Assembly: GCA_964372035.1 (NCBI GenBank) | Contig: CAYJPK010000011.1 | Span: 1-42,217, forward strand | DNA: 42,217 nucleotides | From: CAYJPK01 sp964372035 | GTDB taxonomy: Bacteria > Desulfobacterota > Desulfovibrionia > Desulfovibrionales > Desulfovibrionaceae | Direction of reading: 5' to 3' | In this document: positions 16,162 through 24,454 of the stretch, in pieces | Numbering within the stretch: position 1 is the first letter of the stretch | Layout of the letters: the number at the start of each line of letters is the position of its first letter | Position numbers and translations under genes: made by a program | The notes under the pieces: model-generated | Databases searched by the model: none | What the model saw: the letters and a program-made list of their open reading frames with translations, nothing else | What the model was told of the DNA's origin: nothing

Positions 16162-17328
16162 ATGTCAAAAAACGAAAAAACTATTGCTCAGATTAATGAG
16201 CGTATTAAAAAGGGAAAAGCTGTTGTTCTTAATGCGAGAGAAATGGCTGAAACTGTTAAAAAAATAGGTAAAGATAAAGCGGCTAAAGAAGTTGATGTTG
16301 TTACTACAGGAACTTTTTCGCCGATGTGCTCATCAGGGCTTTTAATAAATCACGGTCAACCTGAGCCACCGCTCGTGAAAACTTCAAAAGTTTGGCTAAA
16401 TGGCGTTCCTGCTTATGCTGGTATGGCTGCTGTTGATGCCTATATTGGTGCTACAGAACCGCATAAAGATGATCCTCTTAATAAGGTTTATCCTGGGCAA
16501 TTTAGATATGGTGGCGGTCATGTTATTGAAGATTTAGTTGCTGGTCGCACTGTTAGATTAACTGCAGAAGCCTATGGTACAGACTGCTACCCAAGCCAAG
16601 GTGTAGATCGTGATGTTACCCTAGCTAGCTTGCCATTTGCAGAGCTTGTAAATCCTAGAAATTGCTATCAAAATTATAATGTTGCAATTAACCTTGGGCC
16701 ACGCACTATTTATACTTACATGGGACCACTTAAGGGCGAAGGGCGCAATGTGAACTTTGCAACTGCTGGTTGCTTGTCACCGCTTTTCAATGACCCTTAT
16801 TTTAAGACTATTGGTATCGGAACTCGTATTTTTATGGGCGGTGGTATCGGTTATGTTATTGGTGCTGGAACGCAACATGTTGCAAACCCACGCAGAGCTG
16901 AAAATGGTATTCCCTTAACTCCATCAGGAACGCTCATGTTAAAAGGTGACCTTAAAAAGATGCAACATCGTTATGTTCGTGGTTTATCCTTTGTTGGCTA
17001 TGGCTGTAGTTTAAGTCTTGGTGTTGGTATCCCAATTCCAATTCTAAACCCAGAAATAGCTGAATTTACAGGCGTTTCTGACGCTGAAATTATGTTGCCT
17101 GTAAAAGATTATGGTAATGATTATCCAAATGCAGTACCTCGTATTTTACAGCACGTAAGCTATGAAGAGCTTTTAACAGGTAAGGCGAAAATATTGGATA
17201 AAGAAGTTGATACTGTTCCAATGACAAGCTTAGCTATGTCGTTAGAAGTTGCAGATACTTTAAAAGATTGGATTTTAAAAGGAGACTTCCTTTTATCAGA
17301 GCCAGTAGAATTAATTCCAGCAGGTTAG
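16162..17328 (+). CDS. DUF39 homocysteine-biosynthesis enzyme (aspartate-semialdehyde sulfurtransferase type)
   Basis: A 388-residue DUF39 protein. In methanogens and some sulfate reducers this family forms homocysteine from L-aspartate semialdehyde and a sulfur donor, bypassing the usual acyl-homoserine route. Two cysteines in family-conserved settings are visible: C56 in FSPMCSSG and C142 in YGTDCYPSQG, matching the catalytic pair described for the Methanosarcina enzyme. C-terminal CBS domains, present in some relatives, are absent. The partner ferredoxin-like protein is not encoded nearby. dapB starts two bases after its stop; both serve pathways leaving aspartate semialdehyde. The 183 bases before it (15979-16161) are AT-rich with no riboswitch I can recognise; AAAAGG provides the ribosome site. 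Confidence 0.85.
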   Translation: MSKNEKTIAQINERIKKGKAVVLNAREMAETVKKIGKDKAAKEVDVVTTGTFSPMCSSGLLINHGQPEPPLVKTSKVWLNGVPAYAGMAAVDAYIGATEPHKDDPLNKVYPGQFRYGGGHVIEDLVAGRTVRLTAEAYGTDCYPSQGVDRDVTLASLPFAELVNPRNCYQNYNVAINLGPRTIYTYMGPLKGEGRNVNFATAGCLSPLFNDPYFKTIGIGTRIFMGGGIGYVIGAGTQHVANPRRAENGIPLTPSGTLMLKGDLKKMQHRYVRGLSFVGYGCSLSLGVGIPIPILNPEIAEFTGVSDAEIMLPVKDYGNDYPNAVPRILQHVSYEELLTGKAKILDKEVDTVPMTSLAMSLEVADTLKDWILKGDFLLSEPVELIPAG

Positions 17329-17330
17329 TT

Positions 17331-18131
17331 ATGACAAATAAATTAATAATAATTGGCGCTAGTGGGCGTATGGGGCGAGCAATTGCAGGTCTTGCGTTTG
17401 AATATGGATTTGAATTATTTGCACTGATTGACATTAAATCACGTTTAGACGATTTAACTATGTTTTCTTGCTTAAAATCTGATTCGCTTGAAGAAGTTTT
17501 AAAACAAGATGCCAAGACAGTAATTATTGATTTTACCTCGCCAGAATCTAGCTTAAAAAATGCTGAAATTGCAGTTAAATACAATACTCCACTTGTTATT
17601 GGCACAACAGGTTTTACTTATGATGAACGTGATGTTTTGAGTGAACTTGCTAAAAAATCACCGCTTTTTTGGTCGTCAAATATGAGTCTTGGTGTGAATG
17701 TACTTTTAAATGTGCTTCCTAATTTAGTTAAAATGCTAGGTGAGGGCTATGACCTTGAAATGGTAGAAATTCATCATAACAAGAAAAAAGATTCTCCAAG
17801 TGGCACAGCTTTAAGTTTAGCTGAAAGCTTAGCAAAAGGTCGTGATCAAGAATTGAAAGATGTTGCTTGTTATCATCGTGAGGGCATTATTGGAGAGCGT
17901 CCAAAGGGTGAGATTGGCGTGCAAACTGTGCGTGGTGGTGATGTTGTTGGTGTGCATACTGCTTATTTCTTAGGGCAGGGTGAACGTATTGAAATTACAC
18001 ATCAAGCCCATTCTCGTGAAAATTTTGCGCATGGCTCACTTAAGGCGGCTAAGTGGATTATAAATAAAACAAGTGGTCAATTATACTCAATGCAGGATCT
18101 TATAAATGAACATAGTAGTAGTTCAAACTAA
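17331..18131 (+). CDS. dapB: 4-hydroxy-tetrahydrodipicolinate reductase
   Basis: A 266-residue DapB, which reduces the DapA product with NAD(P)H on the way to diaminopimelate and lysine. Visible motifs are the nucleotide-binding GASGRMGR (9-16), IGTTGF (90-95), and the catalytic EIHHNKKKDSPSGTA with H148, H149 and K152. The start is ATG 17331, two bases after the upstream stop; a longer in-frame reading from 17268 would run into the previous gene and lacks a ribosome site, while the chosen start gives the normal N-terminus at the Rossmann fold. Its 3' end overlaps the NAD synthetase gene by 26 bases. Confidence 0.94.
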   Translation: MTNKLIIIGASGRMGRAIAGLAFEYGFELFALIDIKSRLDDLTMFSCLKSDSLEEVLKQDAKTVIIDFTSPESSLKNAEIAVKYNTPLVIGTTGFTYDERDVLSELAKKSPLFWSSNMSLGVNVLLNVLPNLVKMLGEGYDLEMVEIHHNKKKDSPSGTALSLAESLAKGRDQELKDVACYHREGIIGERPKGEIGVQTVRGGDVVGVHTAYFLGQGERIEITHQAHSRENFAHGSLKAAKWIINKTSGQLYSMQDLINEHSSSSN

Positions 18132-19569
18132 TCCAATAGCTGGAAATTTAAGAGAAAACTTAGAAGACATCAAAGCTCGTTATGAAGAAGCAAAAAAAGC
18201 TGGAGCAGAGCTTGTAATCTTTAGTGGTGAGGCGCTATGTGGTTATCCATATGGTAGCCTTGCTACTAACAAAGAGTTTAGCAAAGCTGCAATTTCTAAA
18301 ATATCTGAATTTGCAAGCAATTGTGAATTACCTGTTCTACTTTCTTGCCTCGGCAATATTTTATTTTTGAATGAAGGACATTGCAGTTTTGTTAAAGATA
18401 GCTTTTGTTTTAAGGATAAAATTTTTGCTGTAAGATTTAATGATAAATTCTACCAAGTCGAATGCTTAGCGGATACTACAATAGAAGCTGATTATAATAT
18501 TATTTTAAGTGCTATTCCATATGTTTATGATGAATTCATAAGTCTTAATAATATTTTGTCAGATTTTGCAAAAGGCAATAATCTCACTACAATTTTTGCG
18601 AATCAAGTTGGGTGCAATGAGGGCAAAATAAACGTTGGGCAAAGTCGTATTTATAGTAGAAAAGGTGAATTAATTTCTCAGGCTAAAAGCTTTGAAAGTG
18701 ATATTATTAGCATTGAAGAGCCAAAACTTGTGAAAAATTTTGAAAGTCAAGAAGAAGCGTGGTTTGATAGCTTGGTTTTTGGCGTTCGTGATTTTATGAA
18801 AAAAATTAATTCTAAACGGATAGTTTTAGGTTTATCTGGTGGCATGGATTCTGCGCTTGTGGCAACAATTGCTAAGGAAGCTGTTGGAGCTGAAAATGTG
18901 TTAGCTGTGCTAATGCCTTCACCATATACAAGTCAATTAAGCTATGATGATGCATATGAACTTGCTAATAACCTTGATATTCGGGCGGAATTAATAAGCA
19001 TAAAAGATTTAATGCTAAAATATGAAGATAGCTTAAGCCCAATTTTTAAGGACATGCCAAAAGATTTAACAGAGGAAAATATTCAGTCTCGTATACGTGG
19101 TGTTCTGCTTATGGCAATTGCTAATAAGCACGGATATTTACTCTTAAATACTGGAAATAAATCTGAACTTAGCGTTGGTTATTGCACCTTATATGGTGAT
19201 ACCTGTGGTGCGCTTAGCCCTATAGCTGATTTATATAAAACTCAAGTTTTTGATTTGGCACGCTTTATTAACAAACAAAAAGCTAAAGAGCTTATCCCAA
19301 TTTCAATTATTACTAAAGCTCCAACAGCTGAACTGCGTGAAAATCAAAAAGATGAAGATTCCTTGCCTAGCTATGAAGTTTTAGATGCGATTCTTAAACA
19401 TATTATTGAGGGTAAAGAGTTGGAATTTATGCATAATCAAAGTGAAGTAGATAGGGTTAAAAAGTTATTTTCTGGAGCTGAATTTAAGCGCAGACAAGTA
19501 CCTCCACTTTTAAAATTAAGCTCATATGATTTGGGCGAATATAAAATTCCGATGACAGCTGTGTTATAA
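18106..19569 (+). CDS. nadE: NAD synthetase with a divergent N-terminal glutaminase domain
   Basis: A 487-residue protein with the two-domain layout of glutamine-dependent NAD synthetase: a nitrilase-like glutaminase (about 1-205) and an NAD synthetase domain with PP-loop SGGMDS (244-249), NTGNKSELSVGYCTLYGD and SPIADLYKTQVF. The C-terminal domain looks intact. The N-terminal domain does not: the family FPE motif before the GYP turn reads F39-S-G-E, so the catalytic Glu position appears to be Gly41; the segment around the catalytic lysine (LPNYGVFDE type) seems to be deleted; only C120 in VECLAD might match the catalytic Cys. The protein is shorter than the usual 540 or more residues. It may use free ammonia. 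The start at ATG 18106 overlaps dapB. Confidence 0.88.
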   Translation: MNIVVVQTNPIAGNLRENLEDIKARYEEAKKAGAELVIFSGEALCGYPYGSLATNKEFSKAAISKISEFASNCELPVLLSCLGNILFLNEGHCSFVKDSFCFKDKIFAVRFNDKFYQVECLADTTIEADYNIILSAIPYVYDEFISLNNILSDFAKGNNLTTIFANQVGCNEGKINVGQSRIYSRKGELISQAKSFESDIISIEEPKLVKNFESQEEAWFDSLVFGVRDFMKKINSKRIVLGLSGGMDSALVATIAKEAVGAENVLAVLMPSPYTSQLSYDDAYELANNLDIRAELISIKDLMLKYEDSLSPIFKDMPKDLTEENIQSRIRGVLLMAIANKHGYLLLNTGNKSELSVGYCTLYGDTCGALSPIADLYKTQVFDLARFINKQKAKELIPISIITKAPTAELRENQKDEDSLPSYEVLDAILKHIIEGKELEFMHNQSEVDRVKKLFSGAEFKRRQVPPLLKLSSYDLGEYKIPMTAVL

Positions 19570-19583
19570 AAAAATGGTGAATT

Positions 19584-20678
19584 ATGGGCAAGTTTAAAAT
19601 TTCAAAAAAAATTATTATTTTGGTCGTTTTAGTAGTTTCATTATTATCAACTGCCTACTTTGTTGCAAGTCATTATATTACAAAATATTATCAACAGCCT
19701 AAATTTGCAGTAGAAAAAATAAATTTAGCTATTGCAATGGAAGATAAAGTAACTTTGGAAAGTTTTATTAATTTAAAAACTGTTGTTGATAAGATTGCTA
19801 ATGATTTAACTCCATATCTTAAAGGCGAAGAAAAAAATATTTCAGTTAAACAACGCTCAGAAGAAATTTTTGAAAATTTATATAAAATCGTTTTTGGACC
19901 TAGATTGCCTAAACCAAAGGTCGAAGAACCAAAAGAGGGTGAAGAAGCTGAAGGTGCAAAACCAGCTCCAAAGCCTAAAGAAGAGCCAAAACCTAAGTTT
20001 GAAATATTAAAAACATCACCAACTATTATTCCGCCTGGAATGATGGACGATTTTGTTGCAAATCCATTTATATTACAGGCTTTTGATGAAGAGCATGCTG
20101 TCATCGTTTCTAAGGTTCAGCATCATCAATTGCCAATTACTTTTGAAATTAAGCTTGCCATGCAACTTATAGATGGTCAGTGGAAAATAATAGAATTTAG
20201 CAATTTTGACAAAATGGCTGTGCATTACTTAAATACTGTAAATGCTGAAACTGAAAAAGCCCTAATGGCGATAGAAGCTGAAAATGACAGAGTTTTTGCT
20301 TATGTTAATGAACACTATGACGTAAGCTCGTGTTCTGCAAATATTTTTGGACCTGATAAGTATGGTATAATTCATTTGCGTATAAATTTAAATGGTATGA
20401 ATAAGGGTGTTGACGATTTAGTAGCATCATCAGTTTTTGTGAGTTTTAGTGATGGTAATAATAAAAAACTGTCGACGATGAGAGTTGAAAACCCTAATAG
20501 AGTTCCAGGTGAAAGCACCTTTAAGCATGAATTTTCATTTACTTTTGAAAGTAATGTGAATGAAGCTGTACAGTTGCTTAATGCAGGTGATTTAAAATGT
20601 ACAGCAAAAACTATTGGTGCTGGAATTGGTAGGGCAAATTATTTGTACCCTGAGAATTGGCGAAAATTTATTGAATAA
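19584..20678 (+). CDS. Membrane-anchored protein of unknown function
   Basis: A 364-residue protein not recognised. Residues about 8-30 form a single transmembrane helix or uncleaved signal, so most of it should be outside the cytoplasm. A first folded part (about 35-110) is followed by a Pro/Lys/Glu-rich linker (about 112-140, many PKP and EEP repeats), then a part with a DGQWKIIEFSNF motif like small NTF2-like or DUF2939-like folds, and a C-terminal beta-rich domain (about 245-345) with two cysteines. It starts 14 bases after nadE with GGTGA upstream. The proline-rich linker suggests a spacer through periplasm or peptidoglycan. Function unknown. Confidence 0.7.
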   Translation: MGKFKISKKIIILVVLVVSLLSTAYFVASHYITKYYQQPKFAVEKINLAIAMEDKVTLESFINLKTVVDKIANDLTPYLKGEEKNISVKQRSEEIFENLYKIVFGPRLPKPKVEEPKEGEEAEGAKPAPKPKEEPKPKFEILKTSPTIIPPGMMDDFVANPFILQAFDEEHAVIVSKVQHHQLPITFEIKLAMQLIDGQWKIIEFSNFDKMAVHYLNTVNAETEKALMAIEAENDRVFAYVNEHYDVSSCSANIFGPDKYGIIHLRINLNGMNKGVDDLVASSVFVSFSDGNNKKLSTMRVENPNRVPGESTFKHEFSFTFESNVNEAVQLLNAGDLKCTAKTIGAGIGRANYLYPENWRKFIE

Positions 20679-20832
20679 TGCCTTGTATGTTTTTAGTATA
20701 AAGACTTAACTGCTTTTAATATATTTTGTTAAATTGTAAAATATTGTTAAGGTAAAACATCTAAATTTTCATATGACGCAAAGAGTTAAGGCTTAGTTTT
20801 TTCGTTTAACCTGTGGATAATAAGGAATAATT

Positions 20833-22041
20833 ATGGCAGCTTATGTTTCAGTTGTGATACCTGTATTTAATCTTTGGAACATGACAAAGGATTGCTTGCT
20901 AAGCCTTGCTCAAAATAGCCCTTTGAACCTGATAGAAGTAATTGTTGTTGATAATGCTTCTAGTGATGAAACTCAAGCTGAACTTGAAAAATTAAAAACT
21001 CTTTTTAAGCATTTTAAGTATATAAGAAACGAAGAAAATTTAGGCTTTGCCAAGGCCTCAAATCAAGGTGCTAAGCTAGCTAGTGGAAAATTTTTATTTT
21101 TTTTAAATAACGATACTATTTTAACAAAAAACTGGTTACCTCCTCTTTTAGATGCTCTTGCAAGTGATGAAAAATTGGCAGGAGTTGGACCCCTATTATT
21201 ATATGAAAATAATCATGTTCAACATTTAGGCGTTACATTTTCGCAAGATGGTGTAAAGCACTTATACCAATTTTTTCCAGCAAGCCATAAGTTGGTTGCA
21301 AAGAGGCGTTATTTTAGAACTATTACTGCTGCTGCATTTTTAATCTCTAAGGAATTATTTTTTTCAGTTAACGGTTTTTTTGAAGAGTACAAAAACGGAT
21401 TTGAGGACATTGATTTATGCTTACAATTAAATCAAAAGGGTTATTATTTTTCTTGCATTGCTGAAAGTATTGTTTATCACCTCGAAAGTCGAACTCCAGG
21501 TAGAAAATCAAATGAAATTCATAATTCTAACATATTGAAATTAAGACAACAAAGCAATATTTATTATGATCTATATGAATTTGTAATGGCTGATGATTTG
21601 CGTTGTGAATTAACGCATGATTTGAATGTGTGTGTACAAGTTGGACTTAGAGAAGAGTTTTTATTAAATAAAAGCTATGCAAAATGCAACTCAATTTCTG
21701 AACTTTATACAGCGATAATAGAAAATCCTCTATGGTTAAGCGGTTATGAAAAATTAGCAAGTCTTTTTGATGAGCAAAAAATGTATGGTGAGCTTGCCGT
21801 TATAAGAAATATGCAAAGTGGATTTTTCTATCATACTGAGTTTTTAGAAAAGTTATCATATGCTTTAGAAAAAATAAATGAACTTGAAAGTCTTCAAGCT
21901 GTTCAAAAAGTCATTGCACAGAGAAATTCTGAACAATCAGTTGCTAGCTCTATTGTAAAAGCGCACCTAGCTAATGCTATTCATAAAAAAAATAGTTGTG
22001 CGCAAGAAGTATTTTCAAATTGGCTTAAGAAATATTCTTAA
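20833..22041 (+). CDS. Glycosyltransferase family 2 protein
   Basis: A 402-residue enzyme with an N-terminal GT-A fold of family 2: VSVVIPVFNLWNMT at the start, VVDNASSDE (about 38-46), the metal-binding FFLNNDT (about 90-96) and GFEDIDLCLQLNQKG (about 193-207). This is the rhamnosyl- or galactosyl-transferase-like subgroup that extends surface polysaccharides or glycosylates proteins. The C-terminal third (about 270-402) is helical with no motif I recognise. No other sugar-pathway gene is adjacent, so the acceptor cannot be told; flagellin modification is possible in a flagellated cell but unsupported. AAGGAA precedes the ATG. The 154-base gap before it shows no clear promoter. Confidence 0.85.
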   Translation: MAAYVSVVIPVFNLWNMTKDCLLSLAQNSPLNLIEVIVVDNASSDETQAELEKLKTLFKHFKYIRNEENLGFAKASNQGAKLASGKFLFFLNNDTILTKNWLPPLLDALASDEKLAGVGPLLLYENNHVQHLGVTFSQDGVKHLYQFFPASHKLVAKRRYFRTITAAAFLISKELFFSVNGFFEEYKNGFEDIDLCLQLNQKGYYFSCIAESIVYHLESRTPGRKSNEIHNSNILKLRQQSNIYYDLYEFVMADDLRCELTHDLNVCVQVGLREEFLLNKSYAKCNSISELYTAIIENPLWLSGYEKLASLFDEQKMYGELAVIRNMQSGFFYHTEFLEKLSYALEKINELESLQAVQKVIAQRNSEQSVASSIVKAHLANAIHKKNSCAQEVFSNWLKKYS

Positions 22042-22128
22042 AAATTATAGACATGTTAGTATTTTTATGTTGCTTTTAAGGTAAAATAAATTTAAAATAT
22101 TGAAAATATATTGATTAGGGTGATAATT

Positions 22129-22416
22129 ATGTCAAATTCTGAAGAGCTTAGAGTTGGAAATATTGTTTTTGACGGTATCCAAAATAGATATGAAAAAAAA
22201 GTTATTAAGGCTTTGAATAGGATCTGTGCAGAAAAATCAGGAGAACTCTTAACTGAAAAAGATGTTAGAGATATTTATGCCTTAGCTTTGAATCAATTGC
22301 CTACTAGCTATGCACAGCCAGGTACAATTGTTCTTGGTGATGCTTATTCTCAAGAAACTATTGACGATATAGTTTTAAAAGCATTTGATAAAATTTATGA
22401 TAATCCAAAACCGTAA
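22129..22416 (+). CDS. ComFB-like protein, copy 1
   Basis: A 95-residue protein resembling the ComFB domain (late competence protein ComFB), mainly in the core EKDVRDIYALALNQLP followed by SYAQPGTIVLGD. Some cyanobacterial ComFB proteins bind cyclic nucleotides such as c-di-GMP; most bacterial ones are uncharacterised. The cysteine cluster found in many ComFB proteins is missing. The start is ATG 22129 with AGGG (22117-22120) upstream, not the in-frame TTG at 22111; this gives exactly the same length as its neighbour. The two share about 60 of 95 residues without gaps, so this is a tandem duplication. No membrane or export signal. Confidence 0.8.
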   Translation: MSNSEELRVGNIVFDGIQNRYEKKVIKALNRICAEKSGELLTEKDVRDIYALALNQLPTSYAQPGTIVLGDAYSQETIDDIVLKAFDKIYDNPKP

Positions 22417-22509
22417 TTTTGGATATATAAAAATTGTAAAAGATAACATTTGCTTTAAGTGTTTTGAAATAATAAAAATTAAGTTTATATAAAGGTTATG
22501 AGGTGGACT

Positions 22510-22797
22510 ATGTCACAGAGTGAAACTTTAGCAGTAGGCACAGTTATTTTTAGTGGTGTAAATAACAGATATGAAAAAAAAATTGTAAAAGCTTTAAAAG
22601 AATTGATTGATGGTAAGCCAGAAATTTCTTTGTCAGAAAAAGATATCAGAGATATCTATGCCTTAGCACTTAATCAATTACCAGCACATTATGCACAACC
22701 CGGCACAATTGTTCTTGGTGATCCTTATGGTCAAAAAGCAATTTATGACATAGTTTTGAAGGCTTTTGATAGAATTATAGCAAACCCAAAGCCATAA
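22510..22797 (+). CDS. ComFB-like protein, copy 2
   Basis: A 95-residue paralogue of the preceding gene, collinear along its length. The first 40 residues vary most, while the block from EKDIRDIYALALNQLP to IVLGD and the tail DIVLKAFD plus NPKP are nearly unchanged, marking the functional core. The start is ATG 22510, with GAGGTGG just upstream and an N-terminus (MSQSETLAVG) that matches copy 1 (MSNSEELRVG); the in-frame ATG at 22498 would place that ribosome site inside the gene. It is followed two bases later by the PPOX-fold gene, suggesting one transcript. Retention of two diverged copies suggests different ligands, partners or a heteromer. Confidence 0.8.
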   Translation: MSQSETLAVGTVIFSGVNNRYEKKIVKALKELIDGKPEISLSEKDIRDIYALALNQLPAHYAQPGTIVLGDPYGQKAIYDIVLKAFDRIIANPKP

Positions 22798-22799
22798 TT

Positions 22800-23252
22800 A
22801 TGCATAATAAAAAGAAAGAACGACTTGAAAAAGACTTTATGGAAGGTGTTTTGAGCACTGCCGAGGAAGTTTTCATTGCGTTTAACTCTGAAATAGCGCC
22901 TTATGTAATTGCATTTAATTTTGCATATGAAAACGATGTTATTTACTTGCATTGCGCTAAAGTTGGACGTAAATTAAATTTAATTAAAGAAAATTCTAAT
23001 GTTGGTTTTTCAGCTATTTGCGATGTAGAGATAGTTAGAGAGCGTTCAACCACAAAATACAAATCAGTATGTGGTGCTGGTATTGCAAAGTTAATTGATG
23101 ATCCTAAATTAAAACAGAAAGCTTTAGATATGCTTGCAATACGTTATAGATCTTCCTGTCAAGTTCCTGCATCACAAAGCATGCTAGATCGTACTGCAGT
23201 TATAACAATTCAAGTAACTGAAATTTATGGCAAAGAAAGTTTAGGTGAATAA
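22800..23252 (+). CDS. PPOX-fold flavoprotein (pyridoxamine 5'-phosphate oxidase-like, NimA-type)
   Basis: A 150-residue split-barrel protein of the pyridoxamine-phosphate-oxidase-like superfamily. Visible family features are PYVIAFNFAYENDVIYLHCAK (about 34-54) followed by GRKLNLIKENSNVGF, where FMN or haem-type cofactors bind, and a C-terminal strand ending TVQ-like ITIQVTEIYGKE. Small members such as NimA reduce nitroimidazoles; most have unknown substrates, and this one is unlikely to be the vitamin B6 enzyme. Its ATG lies two bases after the stop of ComFB copy 2 and has no own ribosome site, so translation probably depends on termination-reinitiation. A strong terminator follows at 23284. 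Confidence 0.78.
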   Translation: MHNKKKERLEKDFMEGVLSTAEEVFIAFNSEIAPYVIAFNFAYENDVIYLHCAKVGRKLNLIKENSNVGFSAICDVEIVRERSTTKYKSVCGAGIAKLIDDPKLKQKALDMLAIRYRSSCQVPASQSMLDRTAVITIQVTEIYGKESLGE

Positions 23253-23283
23253 ATTAACAAAAGCTGAAATGCTTCTTCAACAT

Positions 23284-23329
23284 AAAAAGGCAAGAATAAA
23301 TGTACTTAGTATATTATTCTTGCCTTTTT
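23284..23329. terminator. Strong bidirectional rho-independent terminator
   Basis: A 16-bp perfect stem (23284-23299 with 23314-23329) that begins with five A and ends with five T, so it can stop transcripts from the PPOX gene on the plus strand and from the racemase on the minus strand. Confidence 0.92.
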
Positions 23330-23369
23330 ATGACTCTAAAAAATGTTTTAGCTTGTCCTAAAAGTTTCT

Positions 23370-23515
23370 TGTATAGTAATTTCATCTGAAATTACTATCA
23401 TTGACTGCGCTAGTAGGCAATTACTGCGAAAGCATAAGTGCAATTTTATTGCACTGTTAAGTTCTGGAGCAAGTGTATCTTTGCTTAAGTTGACGCTAGT
23501 GATGGCAACTTAAAA
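23370..23515. other. Hairpin-rich non-coding stretch
   Basis: The 313-base gene-free stretch 23253-23565 contains, beyond the terminator, a tight series of self-complementary segments: 23373-23384 with 23387-23398 (12 bp), 23437-23444 with 23448-23455 (8 bp), 23468-23472 with 23481-23485 (5 bp) and 23485-23492 with 23506-23513 (8 bp), plus a bulged stem near 23408-23427. No reading frame of note. It lies in the 3' untranslated part of the minus-strand racemase transcript, before the terminator. It could be a structured RNA, an RNA-stability element, or repeat debris. Confidence 0.5.
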
Positions 23516-23565
23516 TACTATAAAAGAAAAAAATACTACATGCAATAACAAGGCATAACTTGCTT

Positions 23566-24261
23566 TTAGTCTTCTGTAAGTGCAAATTCAACAGCTTTTT
23601 GGGCATGAATTGCTGTTGTATCGAATACAATTAAATCAGTATCATTTTGACCAATTAATAAGCCAATTTCAGTACATCCTAAGATAACTGCTTGAGCACC
23701 TTTAGCCTTTAATTGGTGAATGAGCTCTAGATATTTAGCTTTTGAGCTATCAAGTATTTTACCAAGGCATAACTCATCAAATATAATTCTATTTACTTCT
23801 TCAATGTCTTCTTGCTCTGGGATTAAAACTTCAATTCCTCTATCAATAAGCCTTTGCTTATAAAAGTCTTGTGTCATTGTATACTTAGTACCGAGAAGAG
23901 CAACTTTACTAATATTCTTATTTAATATTTCGCTTGCAGTTGCATCAGCTATGTGAAGCAAATTAATGCTAATTGCACTTTCTACCTGCTTTGCAACTTT
24001 ATGCATAGTATTAGTGCAAATTAAGATGCAATCTGCTCCGGCTTTTTCAAGATTGCTTGCAATCTCAGCCAAAATTTCACCGCTTTTTTCCCATTCGCCT
24101 AAGTGTTGAAGTTTTTCAATTTCGTCAAAATTTACACTATAAAGTAAAATCTTAGCTGAATTAAGACCACCAAGTTTTTCTTTTACCATTTCATTTATCA
24201 TGGCATAATATGAAATAGTACTTTCATAGCTCATACCACCAATTAAACCAATTGTTTTCAT
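23566..24261 (-). CDS. Aspartate/glutamate-type amino acid racemase
   Basis: A 231-residue cofactor-independent racemase of the Asp/Glu/hydantoin family. It opens with IGLIGGMSYEST, has the two catalytic cysteines C82 in LICTNTMHK and C196 in ILGCTEIGLL, and the usual two-domain symmetry around them. C82 is followed by TNT and C196 by TE, the setting of broad-specificity aspartate/glutamate racemases of the YgeA type rather than the cell-wall glutamate racemase MurI. Such enzymes supply or recycle D-amino acids. A GAGGAAG-type ribosome site precedes the start on the minus strand. It stands alone between the bidirectional terminator and the tRNA terminator at 24341-24372. Confidence 0.9.
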   Translation of the reverse strand: MKTIGLIGGMSYESTISYYAMINEMVKEKLGGLNSAKILLYSVNFDEIEKLQHLGEWEKSGEILAEIASNLEKAGADCILICTNTMHKVAKQVESAISINLLHIADATASEILNKNISKVALLGTKYTMTQDFYKQRLIDRGIEVLIPEQEDIEEVNRIIFDELCLGKILDSSKAKYLELIHQLKAKGAQAVILGCTEIGLLIGQNDTDLIVFDTTAIHAQKAVEFALTED

Positions 24262-24340
24262 AGTTCTTCCTCAAATAAAACTTTATTTAATTTTATAGTA
24301 TTAAAAATAAAAATGCAAATGAAATGTAAAAAAGCGAAGA

Positions 24341-24372
24341 TAAAAAAAAGCTTGGAAATAAATCCAAGCTTT
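24341..24372 (-). terminator. Terminator after tRNA-Lys
   Basis: On the minus strand a 10-bp stem (24363-24372 with 24347-24356) followed by eight U, six bases after the tRNA 3' end. Confidence 0.85.
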
Positions 24373-24378
24373 AAATAA

Positions 24379-24454
24379 TGGTAGGACGTGCGGGGCTCGA
24401 ACCTGCGACTCTCTGCTTAAAAGGCAGATACTCTACCGACTGAGTTAACGTCCC
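24379..24454 (-). tRNA. tRNA-Lys(UUU), copy adjoining the gap
   Basis: A 76-base tRNA on the minus strand, opening GGGACGTTAACTCAG and ending CGTCCTACCA with CCA encoded. The anticodon loop CTTTTAA gives UUU, lysine. The seven-base acceptor stem and the T loop GTTCGAGCC are normal. It ends exactly at the edge of the N run. Its last 55 plus-strand bases (24400-24454) are identical to the first 55 after the gap, so this and the next entry may be one gene shown twice. Confidence 0.95.

Noticed and set aside
20679..20832. Sigma-28 promoter before the GT2 gene
   Set aside because: No TAAAGTTT or GCCGATAA-like elements at proper spacing.
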